DNA from: Bifidobacterium vespertilionis
GTDB lineage: Bacteria > Actinomycetota > Actinomycetes > Actinomycetales > Bifidobacteriaceae
NCBI RefSeq assembly: GCF_008698145.1
Contig: NZ_RZNZ01000020.1
Location: forward strand, 1 to 48,019
DNA: 48,019 nucleotides
Reading direction: 5' to 3'
Shown here: piece by piece, positions 25,223-35,284 of the stretch
Position numbering within the stretch: the first letter of the stretch is position 1
How the letters are laid out: each line of letters starts with the position of its first letter
The notes under the pieces: model-generated
Database searches by the model: none
Told to the model about the DNA's origin: nothing
What the model saw: the letters and a program-made list of their open reading frames with translations, nothing else
Translations under genes and position numbers: made by a program

Positions 25223-27373
25223 ATGGACAAATCACGATTCAGCAGGCCGATCGACCTGCATGACGTTGCCGTCACCGATGAATTCTGGCACCGCGAGCAG
25301 GAGCTGGTGCGCACCGAGGTCATACCTTACCAGTGGGAGGCCCTGAACGATCGCGTGGAAGGCGCCGATCCGAGCTACTGCATGCACAACTTCAAGGCCG
25401 CCGTGCGCCAGAAGGAACGCGAGGGCGAACAGGGCAAGCAGTTTGAGGCCCCCGCATACTCCTACCGTGGCTTCAATGCGCTGCCCGAGGATCCGAAGCA
25501 TCCCGATCCGGACAAGTTCTACGGCTTCGTGTTCCAGGACACCGACTTCTCCAAGTGGATCGAGGCGGTGGGCTACTCGCTGGTCAACCATCCGGATCCG
25601 GAACTCGAGCGGATCGCCGACGGGGCCATCGACATCGTGTGCGCGGCCCAGCTGGACAACGGCTATCTGGACACCTACTACATCCTCAACGGCATGGACC
25701 GCGCATTCCACTGCCTGCGCTGGCACCACGAGCTCTACTGCCTGGGCCACCTGATCGAGGGCGCGATCGCGTACTGGCAAGGCACCGGCAAGGACAAGCT
25801 GCTCAAGGCAGCCGAGCGATTCGCCGACTACGTTGCCAGCGTCTTCGGCCCCGAACCCGACCAGTGCAAGGGCTACCCGGGCCATGAGATCGCCGAAATG
25901 GCGCTGGTCCGCCTGTACGAGGCCACCGGCAAGGACAAGTACCTCAAGCTCGCCAAGTTCTTCATCGACGAGCGAGGTACCGAGCCCAACTACTTCGACT
26001 ACGAGGGCGAGCGCGATCGCAGGGACAACTACAAGGACACCAACTGGACCTTCGACTTGCCGTACGCGCAGGCCCACAAGCCCGTGCGCGAGCAGCGCGA
26101 GGCCGTCGGACACGCGGTGCGCGCCGGCTACCTCTACTCCGGCATGGCCGACGTGGCCCGCGAGACCGCCGACGACACGCTGTACGACGCCTGCCGCAAC
26201 CTGTGGCGCAACATCGTGGACAGAAAGCTGTACATCACCGGCGGCATCGGCGGCACGCACGAGGGCGAGGCGTTCTCCTACAACTACGACCTGCCCAACG
26301 ACACCGCCTACTCCGAGACCTGCGCGGCCATCTCCCTCGCGTTCTTCGCCCGCCGCATGCTGGAGATCGAGGCGAAGTCCGAATACGGCGACGTGATGGA
26401 GCAGGCCCTGTACAACACCGTGCTCGCCGGCATGGCGCTGGACGGCAAGAGCTTCTTCTACGTGAACCCGCTGGAGGTCAACCCCGAGGCGTGCGCGAAG
26501 GACAAGCGCATCGGCCACGTGAAGCCCGTGCGCCAGAAGTGGTTCGGCTGCGCCTGCTGCCCGCCGAACATCGCGCGCATCGTCAGCTCGGTGGGCGAAT
26601 ACGCCTTCACCGCGAACGATTCCACGCTGTTCGTCCACCTGTACGCCGGCGGCAGCGTGTCCGCATCGTTCGGCACCGGCGAGGCGGGCGATGATCGTCG
26701 CCAGCTCACGCTCGAGGGCACGAGCGAGATCCCGTGGGGCGGCAAGGCGTCGTACACCGTGCATGCCGGGGCGCAGGCTCCGGTCCACGCCACGATCGCA
26801 TTCCGCATTCCCGGCTGGAGTGTGCCGAGCGGCGTCAAGGTGAGCGTGGACGGCGCATCCGTGTCCGGCGTGGCCGCCGCGGAACTGGCCGGCGCGTTCG
26901 GTGCGGCCGGCAAGAGCGCCGAGGTGCGCGATGGCTACCTGTACCTGACCGGCGATTGGTCCGACGGCGAGACGATCGCCTTCGACTTCCCGATCCCGGT
27001 GCGCGCCAAGCGGGCCAACCCGCAGGTGCGCGAGGATGTGGACAAGGTCGCGTTCGTGCGCGGCCCGATCACGTTCTGCGCCGAGCAGGCGGACAACGGC
27101 GCCGATCTGCAGCTCAACCGCGTCGACTTCGCCCGTGCCGGATACGACATGAAGGGCGTGGGCGTGCGCCGCGTGGACGATGTGTTCGGCTTCCCGATCG
27201 TGGAGCTGAGCGTGCCGGTGCTGCGCTTGGCCGACGATGGTCTCACTCCCGGCGAGGGCCTGTACGCCGATTATGCGCCGGCTGTCGAGAAGGCCGCCGA
27301 ACTCACCCTGATCCCGTACTTCACCTGGGCCAACCGCGGCGTGGGGGAGATGACGGTCTGGATCCGCGCCTGA
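25223..27373 (+). CDS. GH127 beta-L-arabinofuranosidase (HypBA1-like)
   Basis: A 716-residue zinc- and cysteine-dependent glycosidase related to HypBA1 of Bifidobacterium longum, which releases L-arabinose from beta-1,2-linked arabinofuranose of hydroxyproline-rich glycoproteins. Using HypBA1 numbering as recalled (Glu322, Glu338, Cys340, Cys417, Cys418), the equivalents here are Glu349 (THEGEAFS), Glu365 and Cys367 (YSETCAA), and Cys445/Cys446 (GCACCPPN); spacing agrees. Cys445 would be the nucleophile. The barrel spans about residues 10-430, with C-terminal beta-sandwich domains after it. It is about 60 residues longer than HypBA1, with extra sequence before the catalytic glutamate. AAGGA lies 12 bases before the ATG, rather far. 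It completes the arabinose-release set beside GH51 and the GH43 pair. Confidence 0.92.
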   Translation: MDKSRFSRPIDLHDVAVTDEFWHREQELVRTEVIPYQWEALNDRVEGADPSYCMHNFKAAVRQKEREGEQGKQFEAPAYSYRGFNALPEDPKHPDPDKFYGFVFQDTDFSKWIEAVGYSLVNHPDPELERIADGAIDIVCAAQLDNGYLDTYYILNGMDRAFHCLRWHHELYCLGHLIEGAIAYWQGTGKDKLLKAAERFADYVASVFGPEPDQCKGYPGHEIAEMALVRLYEATGKDKYLKLAKFFIDERGTEPNYFDYEGERDRRDNYKDTNWTFDLPYAQAHKPVREQREAVGHAVRAGYLYSGMADVARETADDTLYDACRNLWRNIVDRKLYITGGIGGTHEGEAFSYNYDLPNDTAYSETCAAISLAFFARRMLEIEAKSEYGDVMEQALYNTVLAGMALDGKSFFYVNPLEVNPEACAKDKRIGHVKPVRQKWFGCACCPPNIARIVSSVGEYAFTANDSTLFVHLYAGGSVSASFGTGEAGDDRRQLTLEGTSEIPWGGKASYTVHAGAQAPVHATIAFRIPGWSVPSGVKVSVDGASVSGVAAAELAGAFGAAGKSAEVRDGYLYLTGDWSDGETIAFDFPIPVRAKRANPQVREDVDKVAFVRGPITFCAEQADNGADLQLNRVDFARAGYDMKGVGVRRVDDVFGFPIVELSVPVLRLADDGLTPGEGLYADYAPAVEKAAELTLIPYFTWANRGVGEMTVWIRA

Positions 27374-27392
27374 TCGGGGTTGACGGTTTTCC

Positions 27393-27499
27393 CGTCATCC
27401 TGAGCGAGGCGAAGGATCCTTGGCCATTGTACGCATAGTCATAGTGCAGAAGGTTAAGGCTCCTTCGACTACGCGCGTTGCGCTCCGCTCAGGATGACG
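27393..27499. repeat. Short palindromic intergenic element
   Basis: CGTCATCCTGAGCGAGG, GAAGGATCC, a centre beginning TTGGCCATTGTACGC and ending GTGCAGAAGGTTAA, AAGGCTCCTTCGACTACG and GCTCAGGATGACG. One member of the family whose other copies lie at 10631, 10863, 19236 and 27513. Confidence 0.8.
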
Positions 27500-27512
27500 A
27501 AAAACAATGCCC

Positions 27513-27631
27513 CGTCATCCTGAGCGGAGCGTAGCGAAGCCGAAGGATCCTTAAACCCACGCGCCGAGTCATTCCCGACTAGTGCAGAAGGTTAAGGATC
27601 CTTCGACTCGCTCCGCTCGCTCAGGATGACG
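27513..27631. repeat. Short palindromic intergenic element
   Basis: Tandem neighbour of the preceding copy: CGTCATCCTGAGCGG, GCCGAAGGATCC, centre ending TAGTGCAGAAGGTTAA, then AAGGATCCTTCGACTCG and CTCAGGATGACG. The last 17 nt of the centre match the neighbour almost exactly. Confidence 0.8.
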
Positions 27632-27662
27632 ATGCCCCCCTCGGATAACCGAGGGGGGCATC
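27631..27662. terminator. Bidirectional terminator with 14-bp perfect stem
   Basis: GATGCCCCCCTCGG (27631-27644) pairs perfectly with 27649-27662 around loop ATAA. It lies between the convergent GH127 and EttA genes, 33 nt beyond the EttA stop. No T-run. Confidence 0.85.
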
Positions 27663-27695
27663 GTCAATTCAGCGGACCACGGCCGTCGATCGCGC

Positions 27696-29375
<1,680 letters not shown>

Positions 29376-29544
29376 TTGCAGTTACTCCTTAACAAAGATT
29401 GCAAATTCGCCGTTCCGTCGGTTTGCGCATGCCGGTCGCCCGGTGCGGCGTCTGTCCGCATAGCGATCGCTTTCATGCCAAACCACCGCCCACCATGGTA
29501 ACGGAAGGGCTGGAATGGTAACACTCGCAGCTGGGAACTCACAA

Positions 29545-29607
29545 CGCGGAACGTTTGGTTCGTTTTTGGGCTCGAAAATGGACCGAAAACGGACCAAACG
29601 TTCCGCG
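29545..29607. repeat. GGAACGTTTGG palindromic element, copy 1
   Basis: Left arm CGCGGAACGTTTGGTTCG and its near-exact complement CGGACCAAACGTTCCGCG enclose a short loop with GGCTCGAAAA. Two related copies follow within 2.6 kb. It directly abuts the end of the decayed MFS frame, which reads into it. Confidence 0.85.
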
Positions 29608-29609
29608 CT

Positions 29610-30245
29610 GTCATTCCGCGCTGTCATCGGCGGGGCGAGATCAGCGGTGCGAGATCGCCCCGCTACGGCGGCGGTTGTGATCGCGATGATGAGCGCGGCG
29701 ATGAGGAAGCTGCCGAACAGCCCCACGCCGATGATCGAGCCGAACTGGTGGAACACGGTGAGCAGGCTGGATCCGGCGCCGCTGTGCTCGGCGGGCACGG
29801 TGGACATCGCCCAGGTGAGCATGGCCGGCTGGCCTGCGCTAAGTCCTAGTCCTGCCATTGCCTGACCGGCGATCAGGAGGATTCTGACGAGAATAGGAAT
29901 CCACTCGGACGGTGCGGCGATCGAATGCTGTGCATTGATCAGACCTGCGGAGAACACCGAGAAGCCGGCGAACATGAGTGCCACCGACACCTAGGGGAGG
30001 TTCAATGGGGCGTGCGATGCGGCGGTCGCGGACGGCTGGAATCCGGTCTGTCTCGTCCGCTTCGATGCTGCGGTCTTCGAGGTGGTGGCATGGATCAGCG
30101 CCATCACGACGAGGAACACCACTGCGTCGAATCCAAAAATGCCGCGCCATCCGGACATCGCGGTGACGGCGCCGCCGGTGATGGGTCTGAACGGCACGCC
30201 GAGCATCGCGGTGGCCGTGGACAACGCCCGCGCGCGCGGCGAGAT
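29610..30245 (-). pseudogene. Truncated MFS transporter remnant with in-frame stop
   Basis: The minus strand encodes pieces of a DHA2-type MFS protein: RARALSTATAMLGVPFRPITGG, then SGWRGIFGFDAVVFLVVMAL (the WRWIF segment), an in-frame TAG at about 29991-29993, and then a continuous frame with VSVALMFAGFSVFSAG, GLGLSAGQPAMLTWAMSTVP and GAGSSLLTVFHQFGSIIGVGLFGSF, matching a C-terminal half. The N-terminal four or so helices and part of the middle are missing; total about 200 residues against 450-500. The 3' end runs into the palindromic element. Expression is unlikely. Confidence 0.65.
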
Positions 30246-30420
30246 CACCTGCGAGCTGCCGGAGAGCCTGATGCGGATGCCGGGCGATCTGGGCTGGGCG
30301 GCCATCGTCCGCGACATGCGCCCCCTTGCCGAAGAGGACATCGTCGCCGTCGTGGACGAACTGCTCCTGCCATTGGTGCATTATTACGAGGAGCGGCGCG
30401 GAACAAAGCGGAACGTTTAG
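30186..30420 (+). pseudogene. Possible regulator C-terminal remnant (TetR-like)
   Basis: The plus strand encodes IAVAVDNARARGEITCELPESLMRMPG...DIVAVVDELLLPLVHYYEERR, which has protein-like composition and the ARGEI..ELP pattern common in TetR C-terminal domains. No HTH or start lies upstream; the frame simply emerges from the MFS remnant on the other strand. If real, it is the tail of a regulator once divergent from that MFS gene. Its stop lies inside palindromic element copy 2. Identity is tentative. Confidence 0.3.
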
Positions 30421-30468
30421 TCCGTTTTTGCCGTGTTTTTCAGCAAAAAAACGAACCAAACGTTCCGC
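30408..30468. repeat. GGAACGTTTGG palindromic element, copy 2
   Basis: Left arm GCGGAACGTTTAGTCCG and right arm CGAACCAAACGTTCCGC enclose TTTTTGCCGTGTTTTTCAGC. The loop differs from copies 1 and 3. It lies just beyond the stop of the DHA2 exporter gene and may serve as its terminator. Confidence 0.8.
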
Positions 30469-30500
30469 GCTGTGCCAGTCGGACAGTCGGGCGGGCCGCG

Positions 30501-31967
30501 TCAGCCGCGCTTGCGGTCGCGGATGAACAGGGAGGCGACCAGGCACGCCACGCATACGACGGCCACGTCGCGCATGGAGGCCTGCACGCCGGCGGCGGAA
30601 GCGGCGGCCGCATCCAGACCGGACTGCTCGGCGGCCGCGGCGTGCGTGTTCATGATCGTGACGAGCAGGGCTATGGCCATGGCGCCGGAGGTCTGGCGCA
30701 TCGTGTTGTTCATCGCGGTGCCGTGCGGGATGCGCTGGCCGGGCAATTGATTCAGCGCGGCGGTGACCAGCGGCATGGAGCTGAACGCGGAGCCGGCCAG
30801 CAGCAGTGTGAAGTACAGCGCGGGCTGCCAGACCAGGGAGTGCTCGTTCATGGTGGCGAGGAGTACGGCGGCCGCGGTGAGCAGTGTGAAGCCGATCAGC
30901 GCGATCGGCCGGCCGCCGATGCGGTCGTAGAGCCGGCCGGCCACCGGGTTGAGCAGACCCATCACGATGCCGCCGGGCATCATGATCAGACCCGATTCGA
31001 GCGCATTGACGCCCAGATCGTTCTGCAGATACAGCGGCAGCACGTTCTCGATGCCGATGAACGAGGCGAATCCGATCACGGAGACCGTCAGACACAGGGA
31101 GAACATCGGGATCGCGAAGATGCGGAAGTCGAGCATCGGCTGCGTAAGGTGCAGCTGCCGGACGATCAGCAGCACCAGCCCCACCACGCCGATCGCCAGC
31201 GAGACCAGCACCGTCGCGCTGGCCCAGCCGGCCTTGCCTGCGTCGGAGAAGCCGAACAGCACGCCGCCGAAACCGAGCGTTGAGAGCGCCACGGAGAGCA
31301 CGTCGATATGCGGCCTCGTCGGTTCGCCCACGTTGTACACGGTGAACCAGGACGCCACGATCACGCCGCCCGCAATGACGACGAGGATGATGAACATCCA
31401 GCGCCAGCTGAGCCACTCGACGAGCAGTCCGGAGACGGTGGGGCCAAGCGCGGGGGCGAAGGCGATGACCATGCCGAACATGCCCATGGCCTGACCGCGG
31501 CGCTCGGGCGGGTAGACGCGGAACAGTACGGTCTGCAGCAGCGTCATGAGCACTCCGGCGCCGCACGCCTGAAGGATGCGACCGGCGAGCAGCAGCGCGA
31601 AGCTCGGGGCTGCGGCGCAGGCCAGCGAACCGACGAAGAACATGCCCATCGCGTAGCCGAACAGCTGGCGCGTGGTGAACGTCTCGATGAGGAATGCGGT
31701 GACGGGGATCATGATGCCGTTGGTGAGCATGAAGCCGGTGGTGAGCCACTGCACGGTGCTGCTGGGCACGGCGAATTCGCGCATGAGCGTGGGCAGCGCG
31801 GAGATCATGAGCGTCTGATTGAGCACGGCGGCGAACGATCCGATCATCAGCGTGACGATCATGGCCTGCGTGTTGAGACGCGCTGGTGCGGGCTCTGGTG
31901 CGGTCGTGGCCTGCGAGGAAGCCGGCTGCGCGGGCTCGGCTGGGCTGTTGGGTCGGGGTGAGGTCAT
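30501..31967 (-). CDS. DHA2-family MFS multidrug exporter
   Basis: A 488-residue membrane protein with about 14 helices, exporting drugs or similar compounds by proton antiport. Visible features are the N-terminal STVQWLTTGFMLTNGIMIP, the motif A-like RRGQAMGMFGMV, and the antiporter motif C-like APALGPTVSGLLVEWLSWRWMF. The start at 31967 follows AAGGACGACAACC. Upstream lie three 8-bp direct repeats (see separate entry). No regulator is adjacent, apart from the decayed remnant across the palindromic element. Substrate unknown. The protein is full length and related in architecture to the 41390-42838 exporter. Confidence 0.9.
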   Translation of the reverse strand: MTSPRPNSPAEPAQPASSQATTAPEPAPARLNTQAMIVTLMIGSFAAVLNQTLMISALPTLMREFAVPSSTVQWLTTGFMLTNGIMIPVTAFLIETFTTRQLFGYAMGMFFVGSLACAAAPSFALLLAGRILQACGAGVLMTLLQTVLFRVYPPERRGQAMGMFGMVIAFAPALGPTVSGLLVEWLSWRWMFIILVVIAGGVIVASWFTVYNVGEPTRPHIDVLSVALSTLGFGGVLFGFSDAGKAGWASATVLVSLAIGVVGLVLLIVRQLHLTQPMLDFRIFAIPMFSLCLTVSVIGFASFIGIENVLPLYLQNDLGVNALESGLIMMPGGIVMGLLNPVAGRLYDRIGGRPIALIGFTLLTAAAVLLATMNEHSLVWQPALYFTLLLAGSAFSSMPLVTAALNQLPGQRIPHGTAMNNTMRQTSGAMAIALLVTIMNTHAAAAEQSGLDAAAASAAGVQASMRDVAVVCVACLVASLFIRDRKRG

Positions 31968-31980
31968 GGTTGTCGTCCTT

Positions 31981-32012
31981 CGTATGGCCGTATGGTCGTA
32001 TGGCCGTTATGC
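31981..32012. promoter_or_regulatory. Tandem 8-bp direct repeats upstream of the exporter
   Basis: CGTATGGC, CGTATGGT and CGTATGGC follow each other without gap, then a diverged CGTTATGC. They end a few bases from the exporter's ribosome binding site and lie in its 5' untranslated region or promoter. They could be a regulator site or a slippage-prone microsatellite. The remaining gap up to 32105 shows nothing else recognisable. Confidence 0.5.
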
Positions 32013-32106
32013 GGCATGGTTCGGGTGAATCCGCCTGTATTGTAATTCCGCCGTCCGCTTTCCTGACGCGCCGCTGCGCACATGCTAAGAGCGTCGGGCG
32101 GGATAA

Positions 32107-32167
32107 CGCGGAACGATTGGACCGTTTTTTGGCTCGAAAACGGTCCGAAAACAGTCCAAACGTTCCG
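32107..32167. repeat. GGAACGTTTGG palindromic element, copy 3
   Basis: CGGAACGATTGGACCGTTTT and CAGTCCAAACGTTCCG pair around GGCTCGAAAACGG. Same inner GGCTCGAAAA as copy 1. It lies between the divergent exporter and ABC-2 operon. Confidence 0.85.
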
Positions 32168-32216
32168 GTCTGCTGTGTTGGCCCGGCCGGGGCGTATGGG
32201 ATCCGTTAGGGCGGTG

Positions 32217-32245
32217 TGACAGATCGCGCGCATGATCCGTATGAT
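32217..32245 (+). promoter_or_regulatory. Promoter of the ABC-2 operon
   Basis: TGACAG (32217-32222) and TATGAT (32240-32245) stand 17 nt apart, predicting transcription from about 32252. This rules out the in-frame GTG at 32216 as start of the ATPase gene. Confidence 0.6.
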
Positions 32246-32293
32246 GACCCCGGAATGAAGAGGCCGGGCGAGCGCCCGGCGGAGAGAGGCGGA

Positions 32294-33424
32294 ATGATGG
32301 AATCGGGCAACCGCGGGGTTTCGTGCGAGACCCCCGCGATCCTTACATGGCATCTGACCAAACGGTATGGCAAGGCGCGCGGCATCGAGGACGTGAACCT
32401 CAATGTGCATGAGGGCGAGATCTTCGGATTCATCGGACCGAACGGCGCCGGCAAATCCACCACGATCCGCACGCTGCTGGGTCTGATCCGCAGGACGAGT
32501 GGCGAGGCGTCCATCTTCGGCCTCGACTGCGATCGGGATCGCACGCACATTCTGGAGCAGGTGGGCTACCTGCCCAGCGAGGTGTTCTACTACGATGGCA
32601 TGCGCGCCCGCGATCTGCTGAAGTATGCGGCGAGCTTCTACCGGAAGGACTGCTCGGCGCGCATCCGGGAGCTTTCGGCGAAGCTCGGCCTGAATCTGGA
32701 CCAGAAGGTCGAGGACATGTCGCTGGGCAACCGCAAGAAGGTGGGCATTGTGCAGGGTCTGATGCACTCGCCGCGGCTCATCATACTCGACGAGCCGACC
32801 AGCGGCCTCGACCCGCTGGTGCAGCGCGCGTTCTTCGACCTCATGCTCGAGGAGAACCGCCGCGGGGCCACGATCCTGTTCTCGTCGCACATTCTTTCGG
32901 AGGTGCAGCGCATCTGCGACCGCGTGGCGATCATCCGCGAGGGGCGCGTGGTCGCGGTGCGCAGCGTGGCGGAGATGCGGCGGTCGGCGGTCAAGCGCGT
33001 GACAATCGGATTCGCCGAGTCCTCCACGGCCGCCGCAGCCGCCGTCCGCACGCTGGAGGCCATGCCCGGCGTTCGATCTCTGAACGCGGACGCGATCGGT
33101 GCCAGTGCCAGTGCCGGCAGCGATGCCCAGTCCAGCGGCGGCTCCGATTCCGGCAGCGGGGCCGGCGGCGACCGCATCGCGTCCGGCACGGCTAGCGCGT
33201 CCTTCCTGTACGAGGGCGACTGCAACGCGCTCATCGCCGCGCTCGCCGGCCTGGACCTCGCGGACGTGGAGATCGCCGAGCCGACGCTGGAGGAGGTGTT
33301 CATGCACTACTACCAGCCGGATGGGGACTCCGGGGAGCTTTGTGCGCTGGACGCCCGGACCGCAGAGGCACAGAACCGTGGCATGACGGAGAACCGTGGC
33401 GCGGCGGAAAGGCCCGCGCGATGA
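32294..33424 (+). CDS. ABC-2 transporter ATP-binding protein
   Basis: A 376-residue cytoplasmic ATPase subunit. Walker A GPNGAGKST is at 48-56, the signature is the MSLGNRKK variant usual in ABC-2 systems, and Walker B reads LIILDEPTSGLD. The C-terminal 110 residues are an accessory domain with an Ala/Ser/Gly-rich low-complexity stretch and a final Asp/Glu/Arg-rich tail. I chose ATG 32294 because GAGAGG precedes it; ATG 32297 is equally possible, and ATG 32255 would be near-leaderless. It overlaps the first permease gene (ATGA) and belongs to a three-gene operon. It powers export of an unknown substrate, perhaps an antibiotic or lipid. Confidence 0.88.
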   Translation: MMESGNRGVSCETPAILTWHLTKRYGKARGIEDVNLNVHEGEIFGFIGPNGAGKSTTIRTLLGLIRRTSGEASIFGLDCDRDRTHILEQVGYLPSEVFYYDGMRARDLLKYAASFYRKDCSARIRELSAKLGLNLDQKVEDMSLGNRKKVGIVQGLMHSPRLIILDEPTSGLDPLVQRAFFDLMLEENRRGATILFSSHILSEVQRICDRVAIIREGRVVAVRSVAEMRRSAVKRVTIGFAESSTAAAAAVRTLEAMPGVRSLNADAIGASASAGSDAQSSGGSDSGSGAGGDRIASGTASASFLYEGDCNALIAALAGLDLADVEIAEPTLEEVFMHYYQPDGDSGELCALDARTAEAQNRGMTENRGAAERPAR

Positions 33425-34230
33425 ACGTCTACCTCTTCGAGCTGAAGGCCCAGTTGCGCGGCTTTCTGGCGGGCGTGATCACGCTGATCGGCGTCGCCGT
33501 GGTGTTCCTGTACGGCGCCTACCCGATCTACCGCGATTCCAAGGCCGATGTGCAGCATATGATCGACGGCTTTCCGCCGCAGTTCGCCGCGCTGTTCGGC
33601 GTGAACAAGGACGTGTTCTCCTTCGGCGGCTTCTACCGGTTCAGCTCCCTGTACTTCATGCTGATCGTGGCGATCATGGCCTGCGGATGGGGGCTGTCCA
33701 TCTTCGGGCGCGAGAAACGATCGAAGGCCGTCGACTTCCTGTTCGTCATGCCCGCGTCCCGCATCCGCCTGTACGCGGCCAAACTCGCCGCCGGCCTCAC
33801 GCTGACCATCGCGGCCGGGGTGCTGTTCCTTGGCACGGTGGCGCTGATCTACGCCCAATTCGGCGACGATCCCACCGCCACGTCCATCCCGCTGTCCCGA
33901 CTGCTGCTCGCCGCATGCTCGCTGTTCGGCATCGGCGTCCTGTTCCTGTCCTTCGGCGCGCTGACCGCGGTGCTGCTCCGTCGCATCCGCAGCGTGTCCG
34001 GCATCGCCACCGCATTCGGCGTGCTCGGGTTCATGCTGGTGTCTCTGCCCGAAATGACCGGCGAGGAGAAGTACCGCGTCATCTCGCCGTTCACTTGGTT
34101 CAATGTGTCCGAGGCGCTGGATCATGGGAGCTACGAGGCCGGTTATGCGGGTCTTGCCGCTGCGGTGGCCGTGCTGTGCTTGACCGGTGCGGCCGCGGTG
34201 TATGCGCGCGCCGATGCGAGGGGGCTGTGA
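33421..34230 (+). CDS. ABC-2 type permease (first)
   Basis: A 269-residue membrane protein with about six helices. It begins with a short cytoplasmic MNVYLFELKAQLRG, helix GVITLIGVAVVFLYG, a DSKADVQHMIDGF extracellular loop and the KRSKAVDFLFVMPASRIRLYAAKLAAG segment, the coupling region of ABC-2 permeases. ATG 33421 overlaps the ATPase stop and has AAAGG seven bases upstream. It overlaps the next gene by one base. It likely forms a heterodimeric channel with the second permease. Confidence 0.85.
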   Translation: MNVYLFELKAQLRGFLAGVITLIGVAVVFLYGAYPIYRDSKADVQHMIDGFPPQFAALFGVNKDVFSFGGFYRFSSLYFMLIVAIMACGWGLSIFGREKRSKAVDFLFVMPASRIRLYAAKLAAGLTLTIAAGVLFLGTVALIYAQFGDDPTATSIPLSRLLLAACSLFGIGVLFLSFGALTAVLLRRIRSVSGIATAFGVLGFMLVSLPEMTGEEKYRVISPFTWFNVSEALDHGSYEAGYAGLAAAVAVLCLTGAAAVYARADARGL

Positions 34231-35081
34231 TGGGAACCCGTGTGATGCTCGCCGTGGTCGCGCGAGAATTGAAGGCCAACGCCAAGGCGTTCCTGGTATG
34301 GGCCGTGGCGATCGCGCTGTTCAACGTGGCCGGCGTGATGAAGTTCGAGGGCATCGCGTCCGGTGATCCCGAAGCCGTGCGCAAGCTGACCGACGCCTTC
34401 CCGAAGGTGGCGCTCGCGGTCATGGGCATCTCCGATCTGGACATGTCCACGTTCGCCGGGTACTACGCGGTGCTCGAATTCTATGCGGGCATCATGGCGG
34501 CCGTGTACGCCGTGGCGCTCGCCCGCAACGCCGTGTCCCGCGAAATGGTCGACGGCACCTATGAGTTCCTGTTCGTGCGGCCGGTGACGCGCACGCGGAT
34601 TTTGACCGCGAAGCTCGTGGCCGCGCTGGTGTGCGCCGTCGCGTTCGTTGCGGTCAATCTAGTTTCGTCGCTGCTGTGTCTGGGGCTGCTGTGGGATGTG
34701 CCCGGCCTGTCCGGCGGCTCCGGGCCCAATCCGGCTGCGGTGGTCTGGCGGTTCAACGTGTGGCTCATGGCCCTGCTGCTGGTGTTCGGCGCGATCGGCG
34801 CATGCGCCTCCGCGGTGTGTCCGAGCCCGGATCGCGGTGCGGCCATAGGCAACGCCTCGGTGGTGGTGGCCTACGGCATGGGCGTGGTGTACGACATGTT
34901 CTCCGATCACGAAGCCGCGGTGGCCGCCCGGGTGCTGAGCCCCTTCCGCTATGCCACGCCTGCCGACGTCATCGCGGGATCGGTCCCGGTCCCATTCGTG
35001 GCGTTGGCCGCGGGGCTTGCAGTGGCCGGTTTCGCCGTGGCGTACGTGGCGTTCGACCGGCGCGATCTGGTGCCGCGCTGA
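34230..35081 (+). CDS. ABC-2 type permease (second)
   Basis: A 283-residue membrane protein with about six helices, paralogous in layout to the first permease. REMVDGTYEFLFVRPVTRTRILTAKLVAA is the matching coupling segment. Start ATG shares one base with the previous stop (TGATG), with GAGGGGG upstream. It ends the operon and is followed by a long hairpin. The two permeases and the ATPase make a complete exporter. Confidence 0.85.
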   Translation: MGTRVMLAVVARELKANAKAFLVWAVAIALFNVAGVMKFEGIASGDPEAVRKLTDAFPKVALAVMGISDLDMSTFAGYYAVLEFYAGIMAAVYAVALARNAVSREMVDGTYEFLFVRPVTRTRILTAKLVAALVCAVAFVAVNLVSSLLCLGLLWDVPGLSGGSGPNPAAVVWRFNVWLMALLLVFGAIGACASAVCPSPDRGAAIGNASVVVAYGMGVVYDMFSDHEAAVAARVLSPFRYATPADVIAGSVPVPFVALAAGLAVAGFAVAYVAFDRRDLVPR

Positions 35082-35140
35082 TGCTTGGCCTTGGGCGTTG
35101 ACGGGCGGATGGACGGTCCGGGCCGGTTTGCGCTATGGCT

Positions 35141-35268
35141 TTTTCCGAGTTGTGCATGCCGTTTGGCCGGTATGGCGGATATCGGCATTTCGAAATCGTT
35201 GAAATGATGCGGATCCGCAGACCGGCATATCCTGGGTATGCCCATTTGGGCATGCACAACTCGGAAAA
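35141..35268. repeat. 128-nt inverted repeat with 20-bp perfect arms
   Basis: Arms 35141-35160 (TTTTCCGAGTTGTGCATGCC) and 35249-35268 are exact complements. Inside, CGGATATCGGCATTTC and GAAATGATGCGGATCCG partly continue the pairing, so nearly the whole stretch can fold. It lies between the convergent ABC-2 operon and the acetyltransferase gene and may be a double terminator or a miniature mobile element. Confidence 0.8.
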
Positions 35269-35284
35269 TGCCGGCGGGAACGGC

